Source: Clostridium sp. 'White wine YQ' (GTDB lineage: Bacteria; Bacillota; Clostridia; Clostridiales; Clostridiaceae). From it: DNA of 64,000 nucleotides. Within the stretch, counting starts at the first letter, position 1. The number at the start of each line of letters is the position of its first letter. The notes beneath the pieces are model-generated. The model ran no database searches, had not been told where the DNA came from, and was given only the letters and a program-made list of their open reading frames with translations. Of the stretch, positions 7,432 to 17,842 are shown piece by piece. The stretch covers positions 1 to 64,000 of the forward strand of contig NZ_JAQYUU010000007.1 in the NCBI RefSeq assembly GCF_028728205.1. The letters run 5' to 3'. Both the position numbers and the translations under genes were made by a program.

Positions 7432-8898
7432 TCAAACAGAGGTATTGTTCATAAGCTTCAAGCTGTTAAGTATCACATCTCCATAAAAATCTTCTTCAAT
7501 TTCTTGGATATACGATTTTTTAACTATAATCTTGTTTTTTCTAAACATTGGAACCCTAATAAAATCTTTTTTAGAATTTTCTAAAACTTGACTTTTACTT
7601 AAGTTTCCGCTTTCCTTAGAGCTTTTTAACGATTCTTCCGTAAATTTATTTGTCATGCCACTATCTTCATCAAAATCATCTATATACATTGAATAATTAC
7701 CTTTTTTCAGTTCCTCAATAAGGTCATCCATAGTAAAAAGTTTGTAATATATAATCAAGTTATCTTTTTTTGCTTCTTCTGTCACGTATTTAAGAAACTC
7801 CTTATTTGTATCATTATCTTCAGCATATATTGTTACACTCTTCAATTCCATAAGTGAGCTTTTAGGTTCACTTCTTAAACTTTTTCCTTCTTTTTCACTA
7901 TTATCGCTGAAACTTAATACTTGTGTCCCAGATATCCGCTCACTAAATTTATTATCAGAAATTAAACCTTGTATATATTCGTAAAAATCTTCTCTAAGCT
8001 TACCATCTGAAAATGGATTTTTCACATCACAATTATACGCTATAAATTTCACGTCATTATATGGATATTCTATAACTTCTTGCCTTTCCCTCAATTTCTG
8101 TAAATAATTAATAGGAGGTTCTTCCATTATGTCTATTTTATTAGTTTCAAAACTTGCTAATGCATATTCACTATTATTTTGGATTACAAGATTTATTGAG
8201 TTAACCCCTTTATCCTTATTATAATAATATTTATTTTTTTCTAATGTAACTATATTTTCTTTTACATCAGATATCTTATATGATCCTGAGTATATAATAT
8301 CCTTAAAACTATTCCTGTAATCTTTCAACTTTGTAAAGTCTTTTCTTAGTTTATATTTTGGTGAAGTTAGTGCAGATATAAAATTGTCATCTTTAAAGTT
8401 TAATCTTATTTTTAAATATTCCCCATTAGACATTATAGCTACAGTCTTGTTAAAATCTTTTTTATTAGTAAAATATTCTTTTATTCCATATATAGCTGAT
8501 AATTCTTTTAAGTCGTCTAAACTCTTACAATTATCCACATATTCTTTAAAGAAATTAACAAAATCCGCGGAAGTTATTTTCTCGCCATTACTCCAGTAAA
8601 TATCTCTCCTTATCTTAAATGTATATTCTAGTTGATTTTTATCAACCGAATAACTATCACTTAATTGAGGAACTATTTTCCCATCAGAACTTTTATAAAC
8701 TAATCCTTCAAATAAAGCTCCCATTAATGTTCTTGTTACCTCATCATCATAAGAGCTTAAATTATTTGGAATATTTGATACTCCATAATTAATTCTGTTA
8801 CTTGGAGAGCCATATTCCTTAGTCTCTTGTACCTTTTCACAACTAATTAATTGAAAAGACATTATAATAAAAATTAAAATACATATAAACTTTTTCAA
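7432..8898 (-). CDS. Family 5 extracellular solute-binding lipoprotein
   Basis: Predicted peptide/nickel-type ABC-transporter binding lipoprotein (488 residues). It has a signal peptide with lipobox LISC (Cys at about 20), then the SBP_bac_5 fold: early RTLMGALFEGLVY and LSDSYSVDKNQLEYTFKIR, and WSNGEKITSADFVNFFKEY, where the usual motif is WSDG-P-TA-DV. The start is TTG with GGAGGAG 7 nt upstream. No permease or ATPase gene is adjacent, so the transporter partner is unknown. It may be an orphan receptor. The 3' end abuts dispersed repeat copy A. Confidence 0.88.
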   Translation of the reverse strand: MKKFICILIFIIMSFQLISCEKVQETKEYGSPSNRINYGVSNIPNNLSSYDDEVTRTLMGALFEGLVYKSSDGKIVPQLSDSYSVDKNQLEYTFKIRRDIYWSNGEKITSADFVNFFKEYVDNCKSLDDLKELSAIYGIKEYFTNKKDFNKTVAIMSNGEYLKIRLNFKDDNFISALTSPKYKLRKDFTKLKDYRNSFKDIIYSGSYKISDVKENIVTLEKNKYYYNKDKGVNSINLVIQNNSEYALASFETNKIDIMEEPPINYLQKLRERQEVIEYPYNDVKFIAYNCDVKNPFSDGKLREDFYEYIQGLISDNKFSERISGTQVLSFSDNSEKEGKSLRSEPKSSLMELKSVTIYAEDNDTNKEFLKYVTEEAKKDNLIIYYKLFTMDDLIEELKKGNYSMYIDDFDEDSGMTNKFTEESLKSSKESGNLSKSQVLENSKKDFIRVPMFRKNKIIVKKSYIQEIEEDFYGDVILNSLKLMNNTSV

Positions 8899-9042
8899 CT
8901 AAACTCTCCTCCTTTTCTAAAATATTTTCTTTTTTGATTATTGCCATATATATAATTCTTAAACTTAAACGCATAAAAATATTGAAATGTAGATAATTAT
9001 AAATATAATAAATATAAAATTAATTTATTTTTTGGTCATTCA

Positions 9043-9051
9043 TGGTATAAT
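9043..9051 (+). promoter_or_regulatory. Extended -10 promoter of small membrane gene
   Basis: TGGTATAAT matches an extended -10 element (TGn-TATAAT), about 30 bp before the ATG at 9081. No good -35 is present, as expected for extended -10 promoters. Confidence 0.6.
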
Positions 9052-9080
9052 ATTACTAGGTTTTTTCTGGAGGTATTAAA

Positions 9081-9305
9081 ATGACAATATTATTGGAAAT
9101 ATTAGGCATATTATCTATGGTAACTGTAATGTTTGTTGCTATTTGGGGATTTATAGTGGCTAAACAAGCTTACTCTCAAATTAAATATCAAAATTATTTA
9201 TTAGAAAAGTTAACTCAAAATATTTATCTTCTTGTTGAGCGTAATGCGCAAATAAAAATTAGTGATCCTGAACAAGATATTAATAGTAAAAATGAGTCTA
9301 TATAA
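9081..9305 (+). CDS. Small single-pass membrane protein
   Basis: This 74-residue protein has one N-terminal membrane helix (about residues 5-28), then a charged, probably cytoplasmic helical tail. Function not recognised. It is well supported as a real gene: an extended -10 promoter, TGGAGG 8 nt before the ATG, and a 17-bp-stem terminator immediately after the stop. It is monocistronic, divergent from the lipoprotein gene and convergent with the deacetylase-like gene. Confidence 0.75.
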   Translation: MTILLEILGILSMVTVMFVAIWGFIVAKQAYSQIKYQNYLLEKLTQNIYLLVERNAQIKISDPEQDINSKNESI

Positions 9306-9341
9306 ATGAAAAGAGCTTGATTTCTCAAGCTCTTTTCATTT
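9304..9341. terminator. Bidirectional terminator
   Basis: Perfect 17-bp stem with TTTC loop (9304-9320, 9325-9341) between two convergent genes ending at 9305 and 9346. T-rich flanks are moderate on both strands. Confidence 0.75.
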
Positions 9342-9345
9342 ATTC

Positions 9346-10692
9346 CTAAAGACTTCTTATATCTTTCATATCATATCCCTTATCCTGTAATGAATCTATA
9401 ATTTTATTTAATACAGAATTTTTATCTTGTTCATAATCTGGATAACCATCAGTATCCTCATTAAATTTAATATACTTCATTTCTAAACGCGGATGAAAGA
9501 ATAAGCTAGCCATCACTCCTTTTGGAAGATGCATTATCTTATTTTTAATTATATCTCCATTATCTTCTCCATGAACATAATCTAGAGGAGTCCCTATATA
9601 AAGACTTTTTCCATTTGGCCTTCTATAAATATTTGACGTATTTAATTCTGCTCCATTTTCATTCTTATAAGGATTATATATAACTTTAAAATAATCTTCT
9701 AAAGCATCATTTTGTTTTTTTGTTATCTTATAATGAGGGGCTTCAAAAAATCCTGGTTCTATATCCATTTCTTTTGCAAGCTCCTTTGCCTTCTTAACTC
9801 TCTCTACCATATCTCCTACATCCGGGTTTTCAGGTCCAAATTCGGCTCCTATTCCACTTGCATCTTTACCTCTTTGATGGGTATACCCATGTAATCCAAT
9901 TATTCCGCCCTTATTTTCTAAATAGTCTAATGTATAAACTAACTCGCTAGTATTCATATCATAGTTTTTAGCAGGGTCAATTTCTATATTTTTTGATGGA
10001 TCCTCAAATTTAGGTATCCATGCTACAGAAAAAGGAACTCCTCGCCCTCCTAAATCATCTCCAATAACTCTAAGTGTCTCATAATATAATGAACCCTCAT
10101 CATCCTTATCAATAGATACATCTTCTAGTCTAATAAATCCATAGGTATCTATCTTTTTCTGATATTTAGGGTAGTCGGTTTTCTTTCTGCTTTTATATGC
10201 TTTTATACTTTTTTCCTTATCATTCCATCTACTTACCATATTAAAAGCCTTGGAAAAATCATTAAAGGTTATATATATTACCCCATCTTTTTCAATCAAA
10301 GGTTTCTTGAACTTTTTTTCTTGATTGTCTTTATCTACATATGAATTAGAACTTTTATTTATCTTTATTTCTTCATTTAAGATGTTTACCTTAATTAATC
10401 CATCTTCTTCACTTATTTTCCCTTGTAATCTCTCAACTAGTTCTGTTAATGGAATGTAGTACCTATTCTTCTCTGTATATATAGGTAATGATAAATCCAT
10501 TTTTTTACCCTCAATATTTAAATCAAGTTTTTCCTTTTCTAAATCAAGCCCTTTAAAATTTTTAATAATCTTTTCCACTGATTTTGAATCATCATTAGCA
10601 ATCGGACTTGACTGTTGTTTTGTATTACAGCCTACAAATAGTAAAGTTGTTAAAACTGTCATACTTAATACTGCTTTTTTTATATGCTTCAT
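9346..10692 (-). CDS. Polysaccharide-deacetylase-like lipoprotein (DUF2334 type)
   Basis: Lipoprotein of 448 residues with lipobox LLFVGC (Cys at about 22). Residues about 50-170 resemble the copper-amine-oxidase N-terminal-like domain of Clostridium and Bacillus surface proteins (YIPLTELVERL, VIYITFNDFSKAF). Residues about 180-448 resemble DUF2334, a polysaccharide-deacetylase relative: FIRLEDVS, GIIGLHGYTHQRG and MASLFFHPRLE carry Asp/His candidates for the metal site. A surface polysaccharide or peptidoglycan role is inferred from the fold. AAGGGGG precedes the ATG. It is monocistronic. Confidence 0.82.
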   Translation of the reverse strand: MKHIKKAVLSMTVLTTLLFVGCNTKQQSSPIANDDSKSVEKIIKNFKGLDLEKEKLDLNIEGKKMDLSLPIYTEKNRYYIPLTELVERLQGKISEEDGLIKVNILNEEIKINKSSNSYVDKDNQEKKFKKPLIEKDGVIYITFNDFSKAFNMVSRWNDKEKSIKAYKSRKKTDYPKYQKKIDTYGFIRLEDVSIDKDDEGSLYYETLRVIGDDLGGRGVPFSVAWIPKFEDPSKNIEIDPAKNYDMNTSELVYTLDYLENKGGIIGLHGYTHQRGKDASGIGAEFGPENPDVGDMVERVKKAKELAKEMDIEPGFFEAPHYKITKKQNDALEDYFKVIYNPYKNENGAELNTSNIYRRPNGKSLYIGTPLDYVHGEDNGDIIKNKIMHLPKGVMASLFFHPRLEMKYIKFNEDTDGYPDYEQDKNSVLNKIIDSLQDKGYDMKDIRSL

Positions 10693-10726
10693 ATTTTCCC
10701 CCTTATTTTACAATAAAACTATTACA

Positions 10727-10769
10727 TAAAAAGGCCCAAAGTATTAATAAAATTAATGCTTTAAGCCTT
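10727..10769 (-). terminator. Terminator of the ligA transcript
   Basis: Interrupted stem (AAGGC, CTTT/AAAG and ATTAAT/ATTAAT segments with small internal loops) followed on the minus strand by five T. It lies about 80 bp beyond the stop of the small membrane gene at 10845. Confidence 0.7.
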
Positions 10770-10844
10770 AATATTTTACATATCCTCTAACCATCATAAA
10801 ACAATATGTTCTTAAGCTTTATGTTAATTTTACCATATATTAAC

Positions 10845-13120
<2,276 letters not shown>

Positions 13121-13141
13121 CTAATTTTGAGGTTATATTCT

Positions 13142-15403
13142 TTATAGTAATTCTAGCGGAGCTATGCTTAATAACAAGCTTTTTATTCCTTGCGAATCAA
13201 AGGCTATTGTTAATTTCAAATCATCTCCACTTTCAGAAACACTCACTATAGACCCTATTCCAAATTTAGAATGCTTTACCTTTCTTCCAAGAGATACTTC
13301 TTTTTTAGTAAGCATCTTCCCACTGCTTCCCTCCAAAGTTTCTTTTAACTTTTTAGCTGCTTCTAATGGATTTTCATAAGTACTACCTGAACCTCTTAAC
13401 GAATGTGGATTATTATATCCTCTATTATATTGCACATAAGCTGAATTTCCTTGTGAGAAACTTCCACTAGGCCTTTGTAAATTCACCACTTCTTTTAAAG
13501 CAGCTGGTATTTCTGCAATAAAATCTGATTGAGGATAAGCAACACTTCTACCGAATACTCTTCTTACTTCTGCAGAAGTCATATATAGTATTTCCTTTGC
13601 TCTTGTAATTCCTACATAACATAGTCTTCTTGACTCTTCCATTTCTTTTTCTGAGTTAAAAGAAGATTGCCCAGGAAATATGCCATTTTCCATACCTACC
13701 ATAAAAACTGTAGGGAATTCTAACCCTTTTGCTGAGTGAACTGTCATTAACACTACCGAATCTGCATCCACATCAAAATTATCTACATCTTGAACCAATG
13801 CAACCTTTTCCAAAAATGCTCCCAAAGTTTTATCTTCGTCATTTTTTTCAAAATCTACTGCTGCTGATACTAATTCCTCTAGATTCTCTACCCTGCTTAA
13901 ATCTTCTGGATTCTTAGAATTTTTAAGATCTTCTATATAACCAGTATTCTTTAGTATATCTTCAATTAAATGTGATACTGTTAATGTTTCACTATATTCT
14001 ATTAATTCTTCCATAATTGAAGTAAACTTATTTATGGCTGTTATATTTCTAGCTGATAAGCTTGAAATATTTTCTGCTTCCAGTAGTGCATCGAATAAAG
14101 ATATGTCGTTCTCATTTGCAAACTCCATAACTTTTTCAACTGTTGCATCTCCTATGCTTCTCTTAGGAACATTTACTATTCTTCTTAAATTTATGCTATC
14201 AGTTGGATTACAAATTACCTTTAAGTAAGCCATTATATCTTTAATTTCTTTTCTATCATAGAACTTTAGTCCACCTATTAATCTATATGGAATACCTCTT
14301 TTTATAAATGTATCTTCAAAAATACGTGATTGAGCATTTGTTCTATATAATACTGCAAAATCTCTATAATTTTTATCTTCTTTTTTCCCTTTTTCAATTA
14401 CTGATGCAACAAAGCTACTTTCATCATTATCAGAAAAAGCTCTATAGATTTTAATCTTTTCTCCATTTTCGGCTTCTGTTCTTAATATCTTGTTCTTTCT
14501 CTCACTGTTGTTTCTAATTACATAGTTTGCTGCCTCAAGTATGTTTCCCATACTTCTGTAGTTTTGTTCTAGTTTTATTATCTTACAATCTGGATAATCT
14601 TTTTCAAAATCAAGTATATTTCTAATATCTGCACCTCTCCATTGATATATACACTGATCATCATCACCAACTACACAGATATTTTTATGTTTATTAGCTA
14701 ATAGCTTAATAAATTCATATTGTGATTTATTTGTATCTTGATACTCATCTACCATAATATATTTAAATTTTCTTTGGTAAAATTCTAATACCTCTGGTTC
14801 TTTTTTAAATAACTCTACAGTTTTAAAGATTAAATCATCAAAATCCAGTGCATTATTATCCTTTAACCTTTTCTGATAAAGTTCATAAACTCTAGCAATT
14901 TTCTCTTCTCTAAAGTTATGTTGATGTTCTCTCATAAACATAGCTGAAGTTTGCAAATTATCTTTTGCTTTTCCTATTTTAGATAGAACTTCGTTTTCTT
15001 CAATATCTTTATCATTTATGTTAAGCTCTTTCATGCATTGCTTTACTAATGCTTTTTGATCGTAAGAATCGTATATAGTAAAGTCTTTTTTATATCCTAA
15101 CTTTTCTATTTCTCTTCTTAAAATCCTAACACAAGAAGAGTGGAAGGTTGATATCCACATATTATCAGCTTCATCACCAATTAATGCCTTAACTCTTTCT
15201 CTCATTTCTCCTGCTGCTTTATTTGTAAATGTTATTGCTAAAATATTATATGAAGGTATATTTTTATCACCAATCATATATGCTATTCTATGAGTTAAAA
15301 CTCTTGTTTTTCCTGAGCCTGCACCTGCTAATATTAAAACCTGACCGTCTACTGCTGTAGCCGCTTTATATTGTTCGCTATTTAATAATTTTTTAAGATC
15401 CAT
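13142..15403 (-). CDS. pcrA: ATP-dependent DNA helicase PcrA/UvrD
   Basis: Superfamily 1A 3'-5' helicase for repair, plasmid replication and removal of recombination intermediates. The protein of about 753 residues begins MDLKKLLNSEQYKAA and shows Walker A AGAGSGKT, VDEYQDTN, GDDDQCIYQWRGA, LEQNYRS, VMTVHSAKGLEF and CYVGITRA. A Tudor-like C-terminus (KVKHSKFGIGSI) is also present. A 17-residue in-frame extension is rejected because AAGGAG lies 7 nt before the ATG at 15403. The leader holds a strong hairpin (15426-15451). Confidence 0.95.
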   Translation of the reverse strand: MDLKKLLNSEQYKAATAVDGQVLILAGAGSGKTRVLTHRIAYMIGDKNIPSYNILAITFTNKAAGEMRERVKALIGDEADNMWISTFHSSCVRILRREIEKLGYKKDFTIYDSYDQKALVKQCMKELNINDKDIEENEVLSKIGKAKDNLQTSAMFMREHQHNFREEKIARVYELYQKRLKDNNALDFDDLIFKTVELFKKEPEVLEFYQRKFKYIMVDEYQDTNKSQYEFIKLLANKHKNICVVGDDDQCIYQWRGADIRNILDFEKDYPDCKIIKLEQNYRSMGNILEAANYVIRNNSERKNKILRTEAENGEKIKIYRAFSDNDESSFVASVIEKGKKEDKNYRDFAVLYRTNAQSRIFEDTFIKRGIPYRLIGGLKFYDRKEIKDIMAYLKVICNPTDSINLRRIVNVPKRSIGDATVEKVMEFANENDISLFDALLEAENISSLSARNITAINKFTSIMEELIEYSETLTVSHLIEDILKNTGYIEDLKNSKNPEDLSRVENLEELVSAAVDFEKNDEDKTLGAFLEKVALVQDVDNFDVDADSVVLMTVHSAKGLEFPTVFMVGMENGIFPGQSSFNSEKEMEESRRLCYVGITRAKEILYMTSAEVRRVFGRSVAYPQSDFIAEIPAALKEVVNLQRPSGSFSQGNSAYVQYNRGYNNPHSLRGSGSTYENPLEAAKKLKETLEGSSGKMLTKKEVSLGRKVKHSKFGIGSIVSVSESGDDLKLTIAFDSQGIKSLLLSIAPLELL

Positions 15404-15425
15404 CTTATCACTCCTTAAAACATCA

Positions 15426-15451
15426 AAAAGAGGAACATTTATTCCTCTTTT
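15426..15451 (-). promoter_or_regulatory. Hairpin in the pcrA leader
   Basis: Ten-bp stem AAAAGAGGAA/TTCCTCTTTT with 6-nt loop, followed on the minus strand by TGATGTTTT. It lies between the -10 at 15470-15475 and the pcrA ribosome site. It could be an attenuator or mRNA-stability element. Confidence 0.45.
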
Positions 15452-15469
15452 CATTATAGACCTTATCTA

Positions 15470-15478
15470 ATTATAACA
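15470..15478 (-). promoter_or_regulatory. Extended -10 promoter of pcrA-ligA
   Basis: Minus-strand TGTTATAAT, a TGn-extended -10, about 65 bp before the pcrA ATG. A weak TTAAGT lies 17 bp upstream. Confidence 0.55.
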
Positions 15479-15531
15479 TACCTGCATATACAACTTAAGT
15501 TTTTTATTATAATTTTACAATAAGAAACATT

Positions 15532-15602
15532 TATAGGGTTTTAAGTTCAACTAATAACTTATTTATGTAAGAATAAGTTAAGGTTCCTATAAAAAACCTA
15601 TA
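15532..15602 (+). repeat. Dispersed inverted-repeat element, copy B
   Basis: Most complete copy: starts TATAGGGTTTTAAG and ends AAAAAACCTATA, giving imperfect terminal inverted repeats over 71 bp. It ends one base before the yerC stop codon. It is related to copies A (7373-7430), C (42880-42933) and probably D (56742-56768). Confidence 0.75.
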
Positions 15603-15603
15603 T

Positions 15604-15900
15604 CTATTCTTCTATTCTTTTTAGAACTATGTTATACCCATCACTACCATAATTAATGCATTTATTTACTCTACTTATGGTTGCTGTACTTGCACCTGTT
15701 TTCTTTGCAACCTCAGTATATGTTTTACCATCTTTCAACATTTTAGCTACTTGAAGTCTTTGTTCGATTGCTTTGATTTCATTAATTGTACATATATCCT
15801 CAAAAAATCTATAACATTCCTCTTCATCTTTAAGGCTCAATATCGCCTTCATCAAAAAATCCATTTCTTTACTTTTTAAATTCGAGCTAAAATTACTCAT
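15604..15900 (-). CDS. yerC: YerC/YecD-type TrpR-like DNA-binding protein
   Basis: This 98-residue helical protein of the TrpR-like family has a C-terminal helix-turn-helix (TEVAKKTGASTATISRVNKC, about residues 62-81). The family lies next to pcrA and ligA in many Firmicutes (yerC-pcrB-pcrA-ligA in Bacillus), which fits this position. The regulated gene is not known from the sequence. AAGGAG precedes the ATG. Its leader contains a 7-bp hairpin (CTCTTAG/CTAAGAG near 15977-16001). Confidence 0.88.
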   Translation of the reverse strand: MSNFSSNLKSKEMDFLMKAILSLKDEEECYRFFEDICTINEIKAIEQRLQVAKMLKDGKTYTEVAKKTGASTATISRVNKCINYGSDGYNIVLKRIEE

Positions 15901-16080
15901 AGACTTACTCCTTTATCTATATAAAATTTATACTTTTTCATATATATAAATCATTCAAGAATTCACAATTTGCTTGGGCTCTTAGACGTTTAAGCTAAGA
16001 GTTACATGAGATATAATATGATTTTTGCACTATATATAATTATATTTTAATAATTTAGTGTAGTAAAGCAAAACTTGCGC

Positions 16081-16169
16081 AAAAAAACGCAACCCTTGGG
16101 GCTAGGTTGCGCTTTAGCAATAAGCAATAAATAAAAAGGGGGCTATTTATTCCTTTTATTTATCCTTGC
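16081..16169 (-). ncRNA. Candidate trans-acting small RNA with C-rich loops
   Basis: An RNA of about 90 nt is predicted from a promoter at 16176-16204 and an intrinsic terminator at 16081-16111 (CGCAACC/GGTTGCG then seven T). There is no ORF with a start codon. The 5' half folds into an AU-rich hairpin (AUAAAUAAAAGG with CCUUUUUAUUUAU) whose loop side shows AAUAAAUAGCCC. The terminator loop is UAGCCCCAAG. Both loops carry UAGCCCC. UAAAUAGCCCCCUU is the perfect 14-nt complement of the ilvA ribosome site at 54546-54559. It could instead be an unrecognised leader or a degenerate element. Confidence 0.6.
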
Positions 16170-16175
16170 AAATTT

Positions 16176-16204
16176 ATTATAGGGTATGATTTATGTAATT
16201 GCAA
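16176..16204 (-). promoter_or_regulatory. Promoter of the candidate small RNA
   Basis: Minus-strand TTGCAA (16199-16204), 17-bp spacer, consensus TATAAT (16176-16181). The predicted start is near 16169. No gene start lies downstream before the terminator at 16081-16111. Confidence 0.75.
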
Positions 16205-16279
16205 GTCATTTTTGAAAAAAAAGTTGTACAAACCTCGAAATATGAATGATTTTAATTCATTCTCTGTAAACGTTCGTAA

Positions 16280-16993
16280 CTATCCCCTTAATACTTCTAA
16301 TTCCTCTTCAGATAGTTCCCTATATTCCCCTTCTTCCAATGTTTCATCAAGGGATAACCCTCCGAATTCTATCCTTCTAAGATATACTACTTTTTTATCT
16401 ACACTCTCAAACATTCGTTTAACCTGATGATATTTCCCTTCTTGTAATGTTACATATACTTCAGATCCTTCATCATTTGATGATAAAACTTGCAATTTTG
16501 CACTCATACACTTATATCCATCATCTAATGTTATTCCTTTTTCAAAAGCTTCAATATCCTTTTCGTTTACTACCTTATTTATTTTTGCATAATATATCTT
16601 ATCAACATGATATTTAGGAGAAATAAGTTTATGGTTTAGTTCCCCATCATTTGTTAGTAACAATAATCCAACAGTGTCTTTATCCAATCTTCCTACTGGA
16701 AATGGCTCAAATATTGCATCTTCTGGATATAATAAATCTATAACTGTTTCATCATATTTATCAAAGGTTGCTGATACTACTCCTGCTGGTTTATTCATCA
16801 TTAAATAAATGTATTTTTTATAAATAATCTCTTCACCATTTATTATTATTTGAGATTTCTCTGGGTCAACTTGCAATGAATTATCTTTTGCAATTTCTCC
16901 ATCAATTTTAACTAATCCCTTTTTTATAATTGCCTTTATCTCTTTTCTACTCCCATATCCTAAATTTGAAAGTATCTTATCTAATCTTTCCAT
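16280..16993 (-). CDS. RsuA/RluB-family pseudouridine synthase
   Basis: Converts uridine to pseudouridine in 16S or 23S rRNA. Which site cannot be told from the sequence. The protein of about 237 residues has an N-terminal S4 RNA-binding domain (MERLDKILSNLGYGSRKEIK) and a catalytic domain with VGRLDKDTVGLLLLTNDGEL, where the Asp of GRLD is the catalytic residue, and a C-terminal YHQVKRMFES motif. A 3-residue GTG-started extension is rejected because that GTG is inside the ribosome site AGAGGTGA. Confidence 0.9.
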   Translation of the reverse strand: MERLDKILSNLGYGSRKEIKAIIKKGLVKIDGEIAKDNSLQVDPEKSQIIINGEEIIYKKYIYLMMNKPAGVVSATFDKYDETVIDLLYPEDAIFEPFPVGRLDKDTVGLLLLTNDGELNHKLISPKYHVDKIYYAKINKVVNEKDIEAFEKGITLDDGYKCMSAKLQVLSSNDEGSEVYVTLQEGKYHQVKRMFESVDKKVVYLRRIEFGGLSLDETLEEGEYRELSEEELEVLRG

Positions 16994-17093
16994 AACTATC
17001 ACCTCTTCTACAATAGTATATATACTGCATTACATATAGTATAAACTCTGAAAATTATAACATATACCTAAATATCTAGCAATTTTATACTTT

Positions 17094-17122
17094 ATAAAAA
17101 AAACTCAGCTTTAGCTGAGTTT
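17094..17122 (-). terminator. Terminator of the transglycosylase gene
   Basis: Stem AACTCAGCT/AGCTGAGTT followed on the minus strand by eight T. It overlaps the stop codon region. Confidence 0.85.
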
Positions 17123-17801
17123 AAAATCCGTTTCTATAATAACCTTTTATTTTTGTTACATAATTTTGTGTTTCTGCAGGCATTTTATATAAATCATCTG
17201 GAGAATTTACTCCTCTTCTTTGCATAGTTCCACTTCCCGCATTATATGACATTAATGCCATATCTATGTTTTTATATTTGTCTAGTGCATCTTTTATCAT
17301 ACTTGTTCCTCTATCGATATTCTCTTGAACATCATAAGGATTTTTTAAACCTGTACAGTTAAATGGCATAAGCTGCATTAATCCCATAGCCCCCGCACCT
17401 GATTTAGCATTTGGATTAAAGTTAGACTCTTGTTTTATAATAGATCTAATTAAATTAGAATCTACTCCAAATTTTTTAGAGGCACTCTCAATTGCATTTT
17501 CAATCTCAATACGACTAGCATTAGTTCCAGTATATGTTGAATCTGCTCCACCTATATTTAATCCAACCATTGATTTTAAATTATTCAAATCTTCAAGTGA
17601 CAATGATTTACTATCTATCCTTTGTCCTAATTGGCTATTTAATGCATCTAATATATCATTATTATTCCCTTTATCCATACTTTCAAGTATACTTTGATAA
17701 AGTAAATCAAATGTTCCGCTATCTAAATCTCCACCAACTTGTTTTAGAACTGATGACATCATGGTCATTGCTAATACTTGCTCTGGTTTATCAACTTTCA
17801 T
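17121..17801 (-). CDS. Lytic transglycosylase (SLT domain)
   Basis: Peptidoglycan-cleaving enzyme that forms 1,6-anhydro-muropeptides. In the 226-residue protein the last 130 residues are an SLT/goose-lysozyme-like domain: SIIKQESNFNPNAKSGAGAM contains the catalytic Glu, followed by GLMQLMP, NIDRGTSMI and MALMSYNAGSG. The first 90 residues are low in complexity and carry no classical signal peptide. Its export route is therefore unclear, as for related flagellum-associated transglycosylases. AAGGAG precedes the ATG. It lies 41 bp after the triple-tyrosine gene. Confidence 0.88.
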   Translation of the reverse strand: MKVDKPEQVLAMTMMSSVLKQVGGDLDSGTFDLLYQSILESMDKGNNNDILDALNSQLGQRIDSKSLSLEDLNNLKSMVGLNIGGADSTYTGTNASRIEIENAIESASKKFGVDSNLIRSIIKQESNFNPNAKSGAGAMGLMQLMPFNCTGLKNPYDVQENIDRGTSMIKDALDKYKNIDMALMSYNAGSGTMQRRGVNSPDDLYKMPAETQNYVTKIKGYYRNGF

Positions 17802-17842
17802 ATTTGTTCTCCTTAGCTATTTATAAAAATCTATTATAACTA

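Noticed and set aside
13142..15454. Longer pcrA start at 15454
   Set aside because: The extra 17 codons contain the leader hairpin, and the ATG at 15403 has a better-spaced AAGGAG and matches family N-termini.
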